Source: Nonomuraea jiangxiensis (GTDB lineage Bacteria; Actinomycetota; Actinomycetes; Streptosporangiales; Streptosporangiaceae). From it: a stretch of 64,000 nucleotides of DNA. Under the pieces are notes generated by a model. The model searched no databases and was not told the origin of the DNA. It worked only from the letters and a program-made list of their open reading frames with translations. Of the stretch, positions 1 to 8,385 are shown one piece after another. The stretch spans positions 124,001 through 188,000 of the forward strand of contig NZ_FNDJ01000008.1 in the NCBI RefSeq assembly GCF_900099965.1, given 5' to 3'. The translations under genes were made by a program, and so were the position numbers. Within the stretch, counting starts at the first letter, position 1, and every line of letters starts with the position of its first letter.

Positions 1-144
1 AGCAAGGGTGAGCAACTGTTGTCCGGGACGTACTCGCTCGGCGCGGGCCGGTTGACGATCGCCGGGACCGACCTCGTGACGGGGCGACCGCTGGTGTTGG
101 AGCTGCGCACCGTTCCCGCACATCAGCTCCGCCCCAGCCCGTGA
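1..144 (+). CDS. C-terminal end of a truncated gene, function not recognised
   Basis: An open frame enters the window at base 1 and ends at TGA 142-144, giving the last 47 residues of a protein. The tail is beta-rich (TYSLGAGRLTIAGTDLV, then LVLELRTVP), which would fit the last strands of a beta-sandwich or similar C-terminal domain. Codon use is typical of the rest of the window. The family cannot be named from this fragment. A GTG at 141 overlaps the stop by four bases (GTGA), suggesting that a second gene was once translationally coupled to it. Confidence 0.55.
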   Translation, partial: SKGEQLLSGTYSLGAGRLTIAGTDLVTGRPLVLELRTVPAHQLRPSP

Positions 145-445
145 ACACTACCGATGACTTCGATCTTGGTCGAGTGATCGGGCACGTCCAGCGCCGCGGC
201 GCTGCGGGCCGCGCTGGAAGCGCGCCGCCTGGTGGCTGAGACGATTTCCTGCTGGCCCCGGTAACTGGGCGCCTGGCCACGCGAGGACGTCGTCCGGTTC
301 TTCACCACCAGTGCCATCTTGTCCTTGCCGAGATCGCCGGTTCGGTCCTCGCCGACGCGGGGAACTACGCTGGCCCTTCTCCAACTTCAATACGTGCATC
401 GGGATTACCAGGGGGCGGGTTGCCGCACATGTCCGGACAAGCAAA
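141..445 (+). pseudogene. Degenerate coding remnant with several frame changes
   Basis: From GTG 141 the frame reads TDDFDLGRVIGH and then loses coding character. A different frame at about 190-265 reads AALRAALEARRLVAETIS and stops at TAA. Further on, short coding-looking pieces lie in other frames (EDVVRFFTTSAI near 280-320, LAEIAGSVLADAGN near 324-365). No single frame is open across the stretch and there is no good alternative gene on the minus strand. The simplest reading is a small gene coupled to the preceding one that has picked up several indels; sequencing errors cannot be excluded. The product family is not recognisable. Confidence 0.35.
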
Positions 446-470
446 TCGACGACGCCTTGGATTCTGAACG

Positions 471-1541
471 ATGAACCGGTGGGAGAGGCTGTTACCGGCC
501 ATGCCGTACCCTGGGGCGCCGGTCGTGGCCTGGCCCGTAGGGGAGCCCGCGCCGGGACTGCCCATCGGGAAGGCCGGTATCTCGGTCCGGATCCGGACCA
601 GGACGACGGATCCGATCACTTTCGTGGCGCGGAAGGCGGTCGGAGTCGACGACCAGCCGATGTGGCATGGACTCGGCCGGATGGTCGTCGTGACCGAATC
701 CGGCGAGCATCTCGTCGAGGTGCGTGGGCGATCCTCGGCGGAGACGGCACGGCTGGTCCGCGCCCGCGCCGGGGAGATCACGGAACTGGAGTACTGGACG
801 CCGGCGTCGATCGGTGGCGCGGACGGCGTGCTCGTTCGGGCGCCGGCCCGGCGCCGTATGGGCGCGGGCCATTTCGGGATCGCGGTCGCCTATCTGGCCT
901 TGGCCGGTGCAACGCTGCTTGCCAATGCGGCCGGCCTCCAGCCGACGGCGGCCCTCCTCGTCGCCCTGCTGATGATCGTGGTGGTGGCCACCGTGTCGTG
1001 GAGTCTTATGAAGCGTCGCATCGACCGTCGGTACCGTGCCGCCGTGTCCTATGAGGCCGACTCGGACGCACGGGCCTCGGACGTCGGGATGTTCCTTGGT
1101 GACGGCGTCGCTCCGTCCGGCTCCGCCGACGGAAGCCGTGGGCTTCTCGTCGTCACCGCCACGGCAGCGCGGGATTACACGTGGAACGGGACCCGGATCG
1201 CCGCGCAGCCGACGACCGACCCGAACGCGTGGCTGCCGTGGCCGGCACTGTCCATCGACGGTGTGAGGCGTCCGTTCGGCTGGCGCACCTGGTGTTACCG
1301 ACTTCCCCCCGGCGAGCATGAGGTGACGGTGGTCGTACGGGCACCTGGCCTCGCCACGGGACAGGGCTGCGACGGCGCCGAGCCCACGACGGTGCGGGTA
1401 CGGATCGCCGCAGGCCAGGTCACCCGGCTTGACCTGCGGGTACGAGCCACCATTGAGGTGCGGGCCACGTTTCCGGACCGGAGCGCCCCGACCGAGGTGA
1501 CCCGCTTCACGGCGGCCGTCGACGCGAAGGTCTCGACTTGA
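471..1541 (+). CDS. Membrane protein of unknown function with beta-sandwich-like tail
   Basis: Predicted protein of 356 residues. Residues 1-120 are soluble and beta-rich, residues about 128-150 and 157-178 form two adjacent hydrophobic segments separated by a short loop (hairpin anchor), and residues about 185-356 form a second soluble beta-rich region with the pattern LPPGEHEVTVVV followed by IAAGQVTRLDLRV, which looks like a PEGA or carboxypeptidase-regulatory type fold. Start ATG 471 was chosen because coding character begins there, though there is no strong Shine-Dalgarno. The stop overlaps a TTG start of the next frame (TTGA). I do not recognise the family. It appears intact, unlike its neighbours on both sides. 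Confidence 0.6.
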   Translation: MNRWERLLPAMPYPGAPVVAWPVGEPAPGLPIGKAGISVRIRTRTTDPITFVARKAVGVDDQPMWHGLGRMVVVTESGEHLVEVRGRSSAETARLVRARAGEITELEYWTPASIGGADGVLVRAPARRRMGAGHFGIAVAYLALAGATLLANAAGLQPTAALLVALLMIVVVATVSWSLMKRRIDRRYRAAVSYEADSDARASDVGMFLGDGVAPSGSADGSRGLLVVTATAARDYTWNGTRIAAQPTTDPNAWLPWPALSIDGVRRPFGWRTWCYRLPPGEHEVTVVVRAPGLATGQGCDGAEPTTVRVRIAAGQVTRLDLRVRATIEVRATFPDRSAPTEVTRFTAAVDAKVST

Positions 1542-1866
1542 CCGAACGGCCCCAGTTCACCCCGGTAACGTACGACCGCCGCGAGGCACCCTTCACCAGT
1601 CCCGGCGCCACGGCCGAGTTCACGGCGGACCATATCAGCCGCGTCGTGGATGGGCCCGACCCAGGGTTGCCGTTGGCCGACGTGTCACACGCCGTCATCG
1701 AGCGGAGTCCCCTGGTCACAAGGCTCGCTCCTTTGCGGAGCCTGCTGGAGGCGCTGACGGTGACCGGTGGAAGGACTACGGGAAGAGTCGCGACAGTTGG
1801 GTGCGCGAGCTCGCCAGTGTCAGCGGATCGCCGGACGGAATTGCGATCCGCCCGGCGATCGGCTGA
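1538..1866 (+). pseudogene. Frameshifted small gene coupled to the preceding membrane protein
   Basis: TTG 1538 overlaps the stop of the upstream gene by four bases. The first about 55 codons have normal actinobacterial codon bias (FTSPGATAEFTADHISRVVDG). Coding character then moves to another frame, which reads KARSFAEPAGGADGDRWKDY, then KSRDSWVRELASVSG, and stops at TGA 1864-1866. The switch lies between roughly 1690 and 1770. If the indel were repaired, the product would be about 109 residues with a charged C-terminus. Function is not recognised. Either a real frameshift mutation or a base-call error would produce this picture. Confidence 0.45.
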
Positions 1867-1873
1867 ATATCAC

Positions 1874-2675
1874 TTATCGAATGGTGACGCGGTCTCCCAG
1901 CGGTGCGCTGACCGGTGAGTTATTCATGAGATAGGACGCCAGCGTCGCTCTGTCGTCCAACCCGCCGCGGTAGACGATGGTGGTTCCCTTCCATTGGGGG
2001 AATCCGCCATAGCCGCTCATCAAAACACTGTTGGCCGCGATTTTGATGACCTGGTCATCGGCGACCGGAACGCCGTTCAGGGTGAGCTCGGTCACCGCGC
2101 CGCCCTCCAAGGTGTAACGGAGGGAGGATGAGGGGGTGAGTATCCAGCCCTGAGGGTTCGAATACGCCAGGATGCTCTTGAGTTGGGCGCCGGTCATCGC
2201 GTTCACGTTCACGGCGAGCCCGTACGGCTGGGTGTTCCACAGTTCCCCGAATGTGACCGGGCCGGCGTCGAGGCCGGTGCGGAATCCGTACCGGCTGACG
2301 CGAGCGACGTCCGCGCCGGAGGGCTGACGGCGTAGAGGTAGGCGTCGGCGGTCAGTTCGAGCAGGGGGCCGCCGCCCGTGGTCAGGTCGATGTTCTCAGC
2401 GGTCTCACCGAACGTCGCGTCCTCGCCCGGCGAATTGCATTCGAAGATGTTGAGGAGGTTGGACATGAGGTCGTCGGCTTGCCTCACCTCGATCTGCACC
2501 GAGGTCGTGGCGTTTCGTCGTCCCAGTCGAGCGTCTCCAGCACGGTGGTGTACCGGGGACCGTGGTCGGCCGGCACGAGGAGCTTCCTCCACTTCTCGGC
2601 GCCGACGAGGCGGTACTGGATGACCTGCGAGCCGCTGGGGAGCCCCTCGAAAGTACCGTGGACCTGGAAGGTCAA
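1874..2675 (-). pseudogene. Broken gene ending in a 5'-nucleotidase C-terminal domain
   Basis: Read on the minus strand, a TTG at 2675 follows a good ribosome-binding sequence (AAAGGA). The frame gives about 55 residues ending in VLETLDWDDE, shifts near 2495 into a frame containing SNLLNIFECNSPGED and LTTGGGPLLELTADAYLYAV, then shifts again near 2310 into a frame reading GLDAGPVTFGELWNTQPYG, MTGAQLKSIL and LTLNGVPVADDQVIKIAANS. The last part matches the C-terminal substrate-binding domain of the secreted 5'-nucleotidase (UshA/CpdB) family. The N-terminal metallophosphoesterase half with its metal ligands is absent. Two frameshifts plus the missing catalytic domain argue for a non-functional remnant, possibly of two different genes joined together. 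Confidence 0.55.
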
Positions 2676-2778
2676 CGGTTTCCTTTCAGAATGCTGGTAG
2701 GGAAAAGGCGACCGAAGGCTGGCTACCGCCTCCTCTCCTGGCCCAGGCTCTCTGGGAGGGGGGCTCATGACGGGCGCG

Positions 2779-3834
2779 TCAGGTGAGGCGGCCGGTCCAG
2801 TTGGCGGCTGCGGTGCGGTAGATGGTGACCAGCGGACTGTCGAAGTACGGGGAGATCCCCGTGTCGTAGCGGCCGTTGCCGTCGGTGTCGGAGACCCCGG
2901 CCGTGATGCCGTTGAGGTAGCCGAGACCGCGTTCGTCCTCATAACCCTGCAGCCAGGGGGACCCGAGCGAGCCCTCACCGGTGAACGGGGACTCGACGCC
3001 GACCAGTTGGTCGGCGGACGGGCTGGTCAGGTGCGTCGTGGACACCTGCCCGGTGGAGCGTTCGAGGCTCTGGCCGGTGTAGGGCCGGGTCCCGTCGGGG
3101 TGGGGGCCGACGGGGTAGCCGAAGACGTCCACCGGGGTCGTCGTCTCGTCGATCGTCTTGTTGAAGGTCACGCCCTGCCCTCCGACGATGTCCCCCAGCC
3201 GACCGTTGGTGGTGAGCGTGCCGTCGGCGGACGGGACGACGCCGCTGAAGACGCTGACGAAGGCGACGTCGCGGTCGGGGTCGCGGTATTGCGTGAAGTC
3301 GTAGTGGGTGAACACCTGCTTGCCGGCGTAGATGCCGTACGGGTGCGTGCCGTCGGTGGCGGGGCCGGGGATGAAGACCCAGTGGTAGTTCGTGGCGGGC
3401 CCGCTCACCATGTCGTACACGCAGTGCGCGGCCGTGGCGACGAGGTTGCGGTACGCGTTCTGCAGGGCGACGCCCGAGCACCAGTGCGGCTCGTGGTCAC
3501 CGCCGACGAAGAACACCTTGCCCGTGGTCCGGGGTGGTTCGCCCTCCGCCAGTGGGGCGACCGGGCCGACCTGGAAAGGTTTGCCGGGCGGCACGATGGT
3601 GCCGGAGGTGCGTTCCCCCTGGACGTCGTACGGCGGGATGAACGCCGTGGCGTTCTTCAGGTTGGCGCCCCCGTCGGCCAGCCAGTACGCCACGGCCTGC
3701 CGGGCCTCCGGCACGCCCCAGACCAGGGGGGCCGACACCACGTCCGCCGCGTGGGCGGGCGCGGTCGGAGCGATGGCGGTCAGCAGGCCTAACGCGAGGC
3801 CGCATGCGAGCAGCTTACGTCTCATGACGATCAT
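2779..3834 (-). CDS. Secreted trypsin-fold (S1-like) protein with altered nucleophile position
   Basis: 351 residues, start ATG 3834 behind GAGGGA. Residues 1-29 form a Sec signal peptide (MRRKLL, hydrophobic core, AHA-A cleavage). The fold is that of glutamyl-endopeptidase/V8-like trypsin proteases: catalytic His137 in ATAAHC, probable Asp189 in DRDVAFV, and a GxxGSPW motif near residue 290. In the usual GxSG(G/S)P motif the third residue is the serine nucleophile; here the string is GSLGSPW, so Leu290 occupies the nucleophile position, with serines at 289 and 292. Either the register is unusual or this is an inactive member. A 336-bp stretch without a gene lies upstream. Confidence 0.75.
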   Translation of the reverse strand: MIVMRRKLLACGLALGLLTAIAPTAPAHAADVVSAPLVWGVPEARQAVAYWLADGGANLKNATAFIPPYDVQGERTSGTIVPPGKPFQVGPVAPLAEGEPPRTTGKVFFVGGDHEPHWCSGVALQNAYRNLVATAAHCVYDMVSGPATNYHWVFIPGPATDGTHPYGIYAGKQVFTHYDFTQYRDPDRDVAFVSVFSGVVPSADGTLTTNGRLGDIVGGQGVTFNKTIDETTTPVDVFGYPVGPHPDGTRPYTGQSLERSTGQVSTTHLTSPSADQLVGVESPFTGEGSLGSPWLQGYEDERGLGYLNGITAGVSDTDGNGRYDTGISPYFDSPLVTIYRTAAANWTGRLT

Positions 3835-4170
3835 CCCCGTTCCCTCATGGGGCCGTCTCGGTGACGGCCCGCGCGGAGCAACAGGAAGATCGTAAACGCC
3901 GAGGACCCACACAGGGAAGACTGTTTTCGAACTGAATTACGAATATTGTCAGGGGCTCCTTTGCGCAGTCACCGATCTTCGTAGCATGTTGCCTCCAACG
4001 CGCTCGGCGGTAACGGCGGGCGCGCGAGGTCCGAAGCGGGGGCGCGGCGGCGACCGGCTGCGCGGCGTGGTGGTCCGCCGCGCAACCACCTCCAACCCCG
4101 GTGCCGTTGGCGTTCACAACTCCTTCGGCTATCCCGCAACCTTTTGAGACGATCTTGCATCCCATGAAAC
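3835..4170. other. Divergent intergenic region, no gene seen
   Basis: This stretch separates two divergently transcribed secreted-protein genes. It is less GC-rich around 3905-3950 than its surroundings, where promoters for the minus-strand gene would be expected. I see no convincing sigma-70 hexamer pair, no strong palindrome and no small open frame with a ribosome-binding site. Confidence 0.4.
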
Positions 4171-5085
4171 GTGAACTTCCGTATTGCTCTCGGAGCACTT
4201 CTCCTGACCGCCGTAACTCTCGTCGGACAGCCTGCGGTGGCGGCGACCGCGCCGGTCACCATCGCGTATGCGCAACGAACACAGGGCTGGGAACTGGTGC
4301 TGACCAATGGAAAGGTGGTCAAGCTGCCGGGGGCGCTCGCCAAGGCGCCTGCCGATACGGTCAACGCCGGCTCGCGAGCGCCGTTCCTGGTCAGTGGGGA
4401 TGGGAAGCACTTTCTCTACTTCCGGAAATCGGATGGCCTGTTCGTCGAGCGGACCCTGAGCAGCAAGGAAAGGGTGGTGGCACGGGACCTCACGACGAAC
4501 ACCATCAACGAGGAGTGGCCGTGGGTGTCGAACGACGGCGGTTTCGTGATCACGGGCACTTCGGCGCCGGGATTGGGCGTCTTCGCCGACGTGCGGAAAG
4601 GCAAGATATTGAGTCGCGCCGGAGTGACGGACTGGTGGTCCTTCATGGGATTCACTCCGGACAGCAAGGGACTGCTGCTGGAGGACGAAAAGGGGCCGGC
4701 GGTGTTCGACCGGGAACTACGTGTCCGGGTGCGCCTGAAAAAGCCGGTGGAAGCGCTGGCGAATGACTACGCCACGGCGGCGGTGGCGATCGGCGCGGAG
4801 GACAAGGAGCGCAAGCTGCGCCTGTTCAACGCGAGGACCGGCCGCGTGAGCCGCACGGTGAGCGTGCGGTTGCCGAGCGGGCAATACATCGATGACCTCG
4901 ACTTCGATCAGGCGGGACGCCTGGTCGTGCGATCGAAGACGAAGACGGGGGTGGCGATCTACCGCGTCTCGAAGACAACAGGCAAGACGACGCTGCTGCG
5001 GGCGATGACCAGGCCCGACGTGCCGGTCTGGGTACTCCCGGGGGACACCACGTACGAGCCGTGGACGGAAAAGCGTTCCACTTGA
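4171..5085 (+). CDS. Secreted beta-propeller-like protein of unknown function
   Basis: 304 residues beginning at GTG 4171. Residues 1-24 are a signal peptide (NFRIALGALLLTAVTLVG, AVA-A cleavage). The mature part has recurring short beta motifs of the kind found in TolB/WD40-like propellers: DGKHFLYFR, NDGGFVITG, PDSKGLLLE, LRLFNARTGRVSR and GVAIYRVSKTTGKTT, spaced at about 40-45 residues. No catalytic motif is visible. It is transcribed away from the trypsin-fold gene and no operon partner follows, since the next gene is on the other strand. Function cannot be assigned beyond an exported propeller. Confidence 0.65.
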   Translation: MNFRIALGALLLTAVTLVGQPAVAATAPVTIAYAQRTQGWELVLTNGKVVKLPGALAKAPADTVNAGSRAPFLVSGDGKHFLYFRKSDGLFVERTLSSKERVVARDLTTNTINEEWPWVSNDGGFVITGTSAPGLGVFADVRKGKILSRAGVTDWWSFMGFTPDSKGLLLEDEKGPAVFDRELRVRVRLKKPVEALANDYATAAVAIGAEDKERKLRLFNARTGRVSRTVSVRLPSGQYIDDLDFDQAGRLVVRSKTKTGVAIYRVSKTTGKTTLLRAMTRPDVPVWVLPGDTTYEPWTEKRST

Positions 5086-5218
5086 ATGGGGACACCTGGG
5101 GACGAGATGTCGGAGAGGCCGACCATGCCGCGGGCGGCCTCTTTCGCCGCGACTGCCCTGAGGGCTCCGGACACCGAGATGCCGGGCCGTCAGGCGGAGT
5201 CGCGGATCACGACCTCGT

Positions 5219-6265
5219 CTATCTCGAATACACCCCGACCGACCAGGCGACCTGGCGGTTGGGGTGTCCTCCCCACATCCTCGCATTGCCGCGGATGGTG
5301 ATCTTCTCCCCCTTGGGGACCCGGATCTCGGTCATCACCATGGGGTCCGATCTGGGGTCCAGGCCCTCCTTCCGGTAACGACAGGGGCTCCCCCCGTAGG
5401 GGGCGCGGTCGCCGATCTGGTAGGAGATGTACAGCCGGTCCACCAGATCGCCCGTACAAAGGTGTTCGATGCCAAGGACGCCGCCCGGGCTCCTGACCGT
5501 CAGCGTGAACGAGGACTTCCGCGGCCACACCCCCGAGTCCTGTCCGACCACGTTCATGGTGCCCAGCCTGCGGGGAAGGGCCTTGACCGGCTCCGGTTCG
5601 ACCGGCCGGGCCGGCGGCGTCCACTCATAGACCGCCATGGACCAGTTGGCGGGCCGCAAGTGGGTGATGCTCGGACACGGCTCGCCCTCCTTGTTGCCGC
5701 AGCCCCACGCCGTCGTGTCGAACGTGATCGTCACCTTCGAGGCGCCCTTGGGTACGCTCACCGAGGCCAGGCCCATCTCCGCCCCCTCGTAGCACTGCCT
5801 GAACCAGCTACCGGAGGGCTTGCCGTTCACGATGATCCTCGGTCGCTCCGCCAGATTCACATTGCTCGGGCATATCGCGGCCACGTCCAGCGGCTTCCCC
5901 GAAACCGGGACCGTGATCGACGTCTTGTGCTCACTCTTCGACTTCGCCATGAGCGTGGCCGTGGCCAGGCGGCGGTACTCGGTGCCGTCGTCCGCGGTGA
6001 AATGCCGCGGCAGCTCGGGCGCGGGCCGAACGGCCGCCGTCGTCGTCTCACGCGGCTTCATGGCCGGGTCGGGCAGGAGGAAAGCAGGGACGAAGACGCC
6101 GACCGCGGTGAGCGCGGTCACCCCGGCCAGGGCAGCGCCGACGGCCCTGCGGCGCGTGTCCCTGCGGATGCGCTGCTCCAGCCGGGTGATGCGCCCGTGG
6201 TCGACCGGCGCGTCGGCGCTCATGTCATCGAACAGCTCACGCAGCTGACGAAGGGTGGACGTCAT
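5219..6265 (-). CDS. Membrane partner of an ECF sigma factor (putative anti-sigma-like protein)
   Basis: 348 residues. A short cytoplasmic N-terminus (residues 1-42, acidic then RRDTRRRA) is followed by one transmembrane helix (about 43-66) and a large outside region built from two similar beta domains; each has a VPKG segment followed by a strand of similar hydrophobicity (VPKGASKVTITF and VPKGEKITIRG), so an internal duplication is likely. The ATG overlaps the stop of the sigma factor gene by four bases, so the two are translationally coupled. That arrangement is typical of regulators that bind the sigma factor, but no zinc-binding anti-sigma motif (HxxxCxxC) is present, so the role is inferred from context. 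Confidence 0.65.
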   Translation of the reverse strand: MTSTLRQLRELFDDMSADAPVDHGRITRLEQRIRRDTRRRAVGAALAGVTALTAVGVFVPAFLLPDPAMKPRETTTAAVRPAPELPRHFTADDGTEYRRLATATLMAKSKSEHKTSITVPVSGKPLDVAAICPSNVNLAERPRIIVNGKPSGSWFRQCYEGAEMGLASVSVPKGASKVTITFDTTAWGCGNKEGEPCPSITHLRPANWSMAVYEWTPPARPVEPEPVKALPRRLGTMNVVGQDSGVWPRKSSFTLTVRSPGGVLGIEHLCTGDLVDRLYISYQIGDRAPYGGSPCRYRKEGLDPRSDPMVMTEIRVPKGEKITIRGNARMWGGHPNRQVAWSVGVYSR

Positions 6266-6801
6266 CGCAGCTCTCCTTCCACACGGGATGCCACCGTCGG
6301 CGGCATGATCTCGGGGTCGATGCGCAACTTGGCCAGCGCCTTGCTGCTCTGGCTCTTGACGGTGCCGATCGAGCAGTTCAGGATCTCGGCCACGGAGGAT
6401 TCGGGCAGGTCCTCGAAGAAGCGCAGGACCAGCACCGCCCGCTGGCGTGGCGGCAGGCGCCCCAGCGCGGCCCAGAGCACCGCCCGCTCGTCGGTCATGC
6501 CGATCTCGTCATCCGGCGCGACCGTCTCGGGCGGCGCCTCCGTGGGCAACTCGCGCCGCCAGAACCGGCTCCGCCAGGACAGGTGCGTGTTGACCAGGAC
6601 CCGGGACACGTAGGCGTCCGGGTGCTCCCCCACCCTGCCCCAGGCCCGCCACACCCGCACCAGCGTGGTCTGCAGCAGGTCCTCCGCCTGCGCCCAGTCG
6701 CGGCAGAGCAGGTACGCGGTGCGTAACAATCGTGGCGATCGAGCCTCGACGTATGCCACAAAGTCCGCCTTATCTCGCATTAACCGCGCCCTTCCCATCA
6801 T
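6262..6801 (-). CDS. SigE-family ECF RNA polymerase sigma factor
   Basis: 179 residues. Region 2 is seen at about residues 12-75 (LLRTAYLLCRDWAQAEDLLQ) and region 4 at about 115-165 (LPPRQRAVLVLRFFEDL, then the helix-turn-helix GTVKSQSSKALAKLR). This is the common actinobacterial SigE-type subgroup of about 170 residues. Start ATG 6801 follows GGGGAG; an in-frame ATG at 6780 is possible. The downstream membrane gene overlaps by four bases. It should direct RNA polymerase to a small regulon probably including its own operon, but I could not identify its promoter motif. Confidence 0.88.
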   Translation of the reverse strand: MMGRARLMRDKADFVAYVEARSPRLLRTAYLLCRDWAQAEDLLQTTLVRVWRAWGRVGEHPDAYVSRVLVNTHLSWRSRFWRRELPTEAPPETVAPDDEIGMTDERAVLWAALGRLPPRQRAVLVLRFFEDLPESSVAEILNCSIGTVKSQSSKALAKLRIDPEIMPPTVASRVEGELR

Positions 6802-6967
6802 TCCGGCTCCCCTAATGACCCGCTGGAGCCCGCGAACGGTTGCCGGCCCTCACCGACCGGATCCTTGGCCGAAGTGGAAGCCGCTCACACCTGCGGTGAT
6901 GCTGCCGGCGAGAGTGCGGCCGTGGTTCGGTGCGAACGCATCGGCCCGGCGCCGGACGCTTGTCGGC

Positions 6968-6973
6968 TATAAT
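6968..6973 (+). promoter_or_regulatory. Putative -10 element for the MATE exporter
   Basis: A perfect TATAAT lies about 45 bases before the ATG of the MATE gene, in otherwise GC-rich DNA. No good -35 hexamer sits 16-18 bases upstream. A start near 6980 would place the hairpin at 6982-7007 at the very 5' end of the transcript. Confidence 0.45.
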
Positions 6974-6981
6974 GACCTTGT

Positions 6982-7010
6982 ATCCCGAGCGGGTGACCGC
7001 CCGGGATTTT
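6982..7010 (+). terminator. Terminator-like hairpin in the MATE leader (possible attenuator)
   Basis: Arms ATCCCGAGCGG and CCGCCCGGGAT pair over ten base pairs with a single A-C mismatch and close on a GTGA (GNRA) tetraloop. The stem is followed directly by TTTTGCTTTT. There is no plus-strand gene upstream that it could terminate, so it sits between the promoter and the start codon of the exporter. It could attenuate transcription or stabilise the mRNA 5' end. Confidence 0.5.
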
Positions 7011-7017
7011 GCTTTTC

Positions 7018-8301
7018 ATGTCCACTCCTCATCGCGCGATCCTGAACGCGGCGGTTCCCCTCTTCCTGTCCATGAGCGCCGGAGTCGTCGCCCAGCTCCT
7101 CAGCACCTCCCTGCTGGGACACCAGGCGACCGTTCAACTGGCGGCCTTCGCGCTCGTTAACGCGGTGTTCACCCCGGTCAGCGCAGCCGTGTCCGGCGGG
7201 CTGCGCGGCATGTCTCCGTTCATCGCGGCCTGCCGCGACCGACCCGCCGAGGCGCTCGCCATCCTGAAGGACGCGCGCTGGTTGTCCCTCGGGCTCGGGA
7301 CGGTCGGCGCGAGCGTCATGCTCGGGGTCCCCCTGATCGCCCGGATCGGCGGGGTGCCTGGACAGGTGGCAGCGGAGTTCGGCATGTTGCCCCGGCTCCT
7401 CGCGCTCCAAGTACTGCTGGCCGCCGCAGCCGGAGGCGCCAACGGGGCGCTGATCGCGCTGGGACGCACCCGGAGGGTGCTCTGGTCGAGTCTGGCAGGC
7501 ACGGCAGCGCAGGTGATCCTGCTGATCGTGCTGGTGCCCGGGATGGGCATCCAGGGTGCCGGAATCGCGACCCTGGCATCCACCGTCCTGACGGTCGCCA
7601 TGTCGAACGTTCTCCTCCTGCGTGTCCCCGAACTGGCCGGGCGGACTCTGTGGCCGGAACGTCCCCGGCCACGGCAGATCTGGCGCATGGCCACCGTCGG
7701 CCTCCCGATGTCCGGCACCATCGTCGTCAAGTTCACGGTGATGGGCGGCGTGACCTACGCCGCCGCGCGAACGGGAGTCCAGGGCGCCGCCGCCCACGCC
7801 ATCCTCGTGGCGCTGGGCGTACTCCTCGGACTGGCCGCCTCCGCCGTCGGACAGGCCGTGCCGCCGGAGATCGCCAGAACGGCCTCCCCGGGCGAGGCCC
7901 GCCGGGTGACCCGAGCGGCCCTGGCGGTCACGGCCGCCGGAGGGCTCGCGGGGGCGCTTGTCCTGCTCCTCCTCGGACAGGCCGTGCTCGGGCTGTTCAC
8001 CTCCGATGCCGGGGTGCTTGCCCTGGCCCTCGGCCTGCTGCCGCTGCTGGTGGCCTACGTCGTGGCCGACAACTGCGGGATTGTCCTGTCCGCCAGTCTG
8101 ATGGGGCTCAAACGCTCCACCTGGAGCCTGGGATCGGCCGTTGTCGGGCACGGGCTGCTCGCGCTGGCCATGACGCCCGTGACGGCGCTCTGGGGGCTGA
8201 CCGGTCTGTGGGTGGCGTTGATCGCCAGCCGCGCGCCCATTCTCCTCGTCCAGAGTGTCGGGTTCCTACGACATGGCGCCCGGTGGGTGCCATCCGAATA
8301 G
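7018..8301 (+). CDS. MATE-family multidrug/metabolite exporter
   Basis: 427 residues with about twelve hydrophobic helices and the two-fold repeat typical of MATE transporters. These antiport drugs or metabolites against Na+ or H+ across the cytoplasmic membrane. The N-terminal half begins ILNAAVPLFLSMSAGVVAQLL and the second half restarts near residue 220 (MATVGLPMSGTIVVKF). ATG 7018 is preferred over TTG 7009 because family members start close to this point, although neither has a strong ribosome-binding site because of the T-rich tract. It stands alone and is divergent from the sigma factor operon. The substrate cannot be predicted. Confidence 0.85.
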   Translation: MSTPHRAILNAAVPLFLSMSAGVVAQLLSTSLLGHQATVQLAAFALVNAVFTPVSAAVSGGLRGMSPFIAACRDRPAEALAILKDARWLSLGLGTVGASVMLGVPLIARIGGVPGQVAAEFGMLPRLLALQVLLAAAAGGANGALIALGRTRRVLWSSLAGTAAQVILLIVLVPGMGIQGAGIATLASTVLTVAMSNVLLLRVPELAGRTLWPERPRPRQIWRMATVGLPMSGTIVVKFTVMGGVTYAAARTGVQGAAAHAILVALGVLLGLAASAVGQAVPPEIARTASPGEARRVTRAALAVTAAGGLAGALVLLLLGQAVLGLFTSDAGVLALALGLLPLLVAYVVADNCGIVLSASLMGLKRSTWSLGSAVVGHGLLALAMTPVTALWGLTGLWVALIASRAPILLVQSVGFLRHGARWVPSE

Positions 8302-8385
8302 GGGCGAGCGAGAAACCTCGATCGGGTCGGCATAGATCGACGCGCTGCCCGCGTCCTTGCCTGTGAACATCGCGAGGAGGATTGG

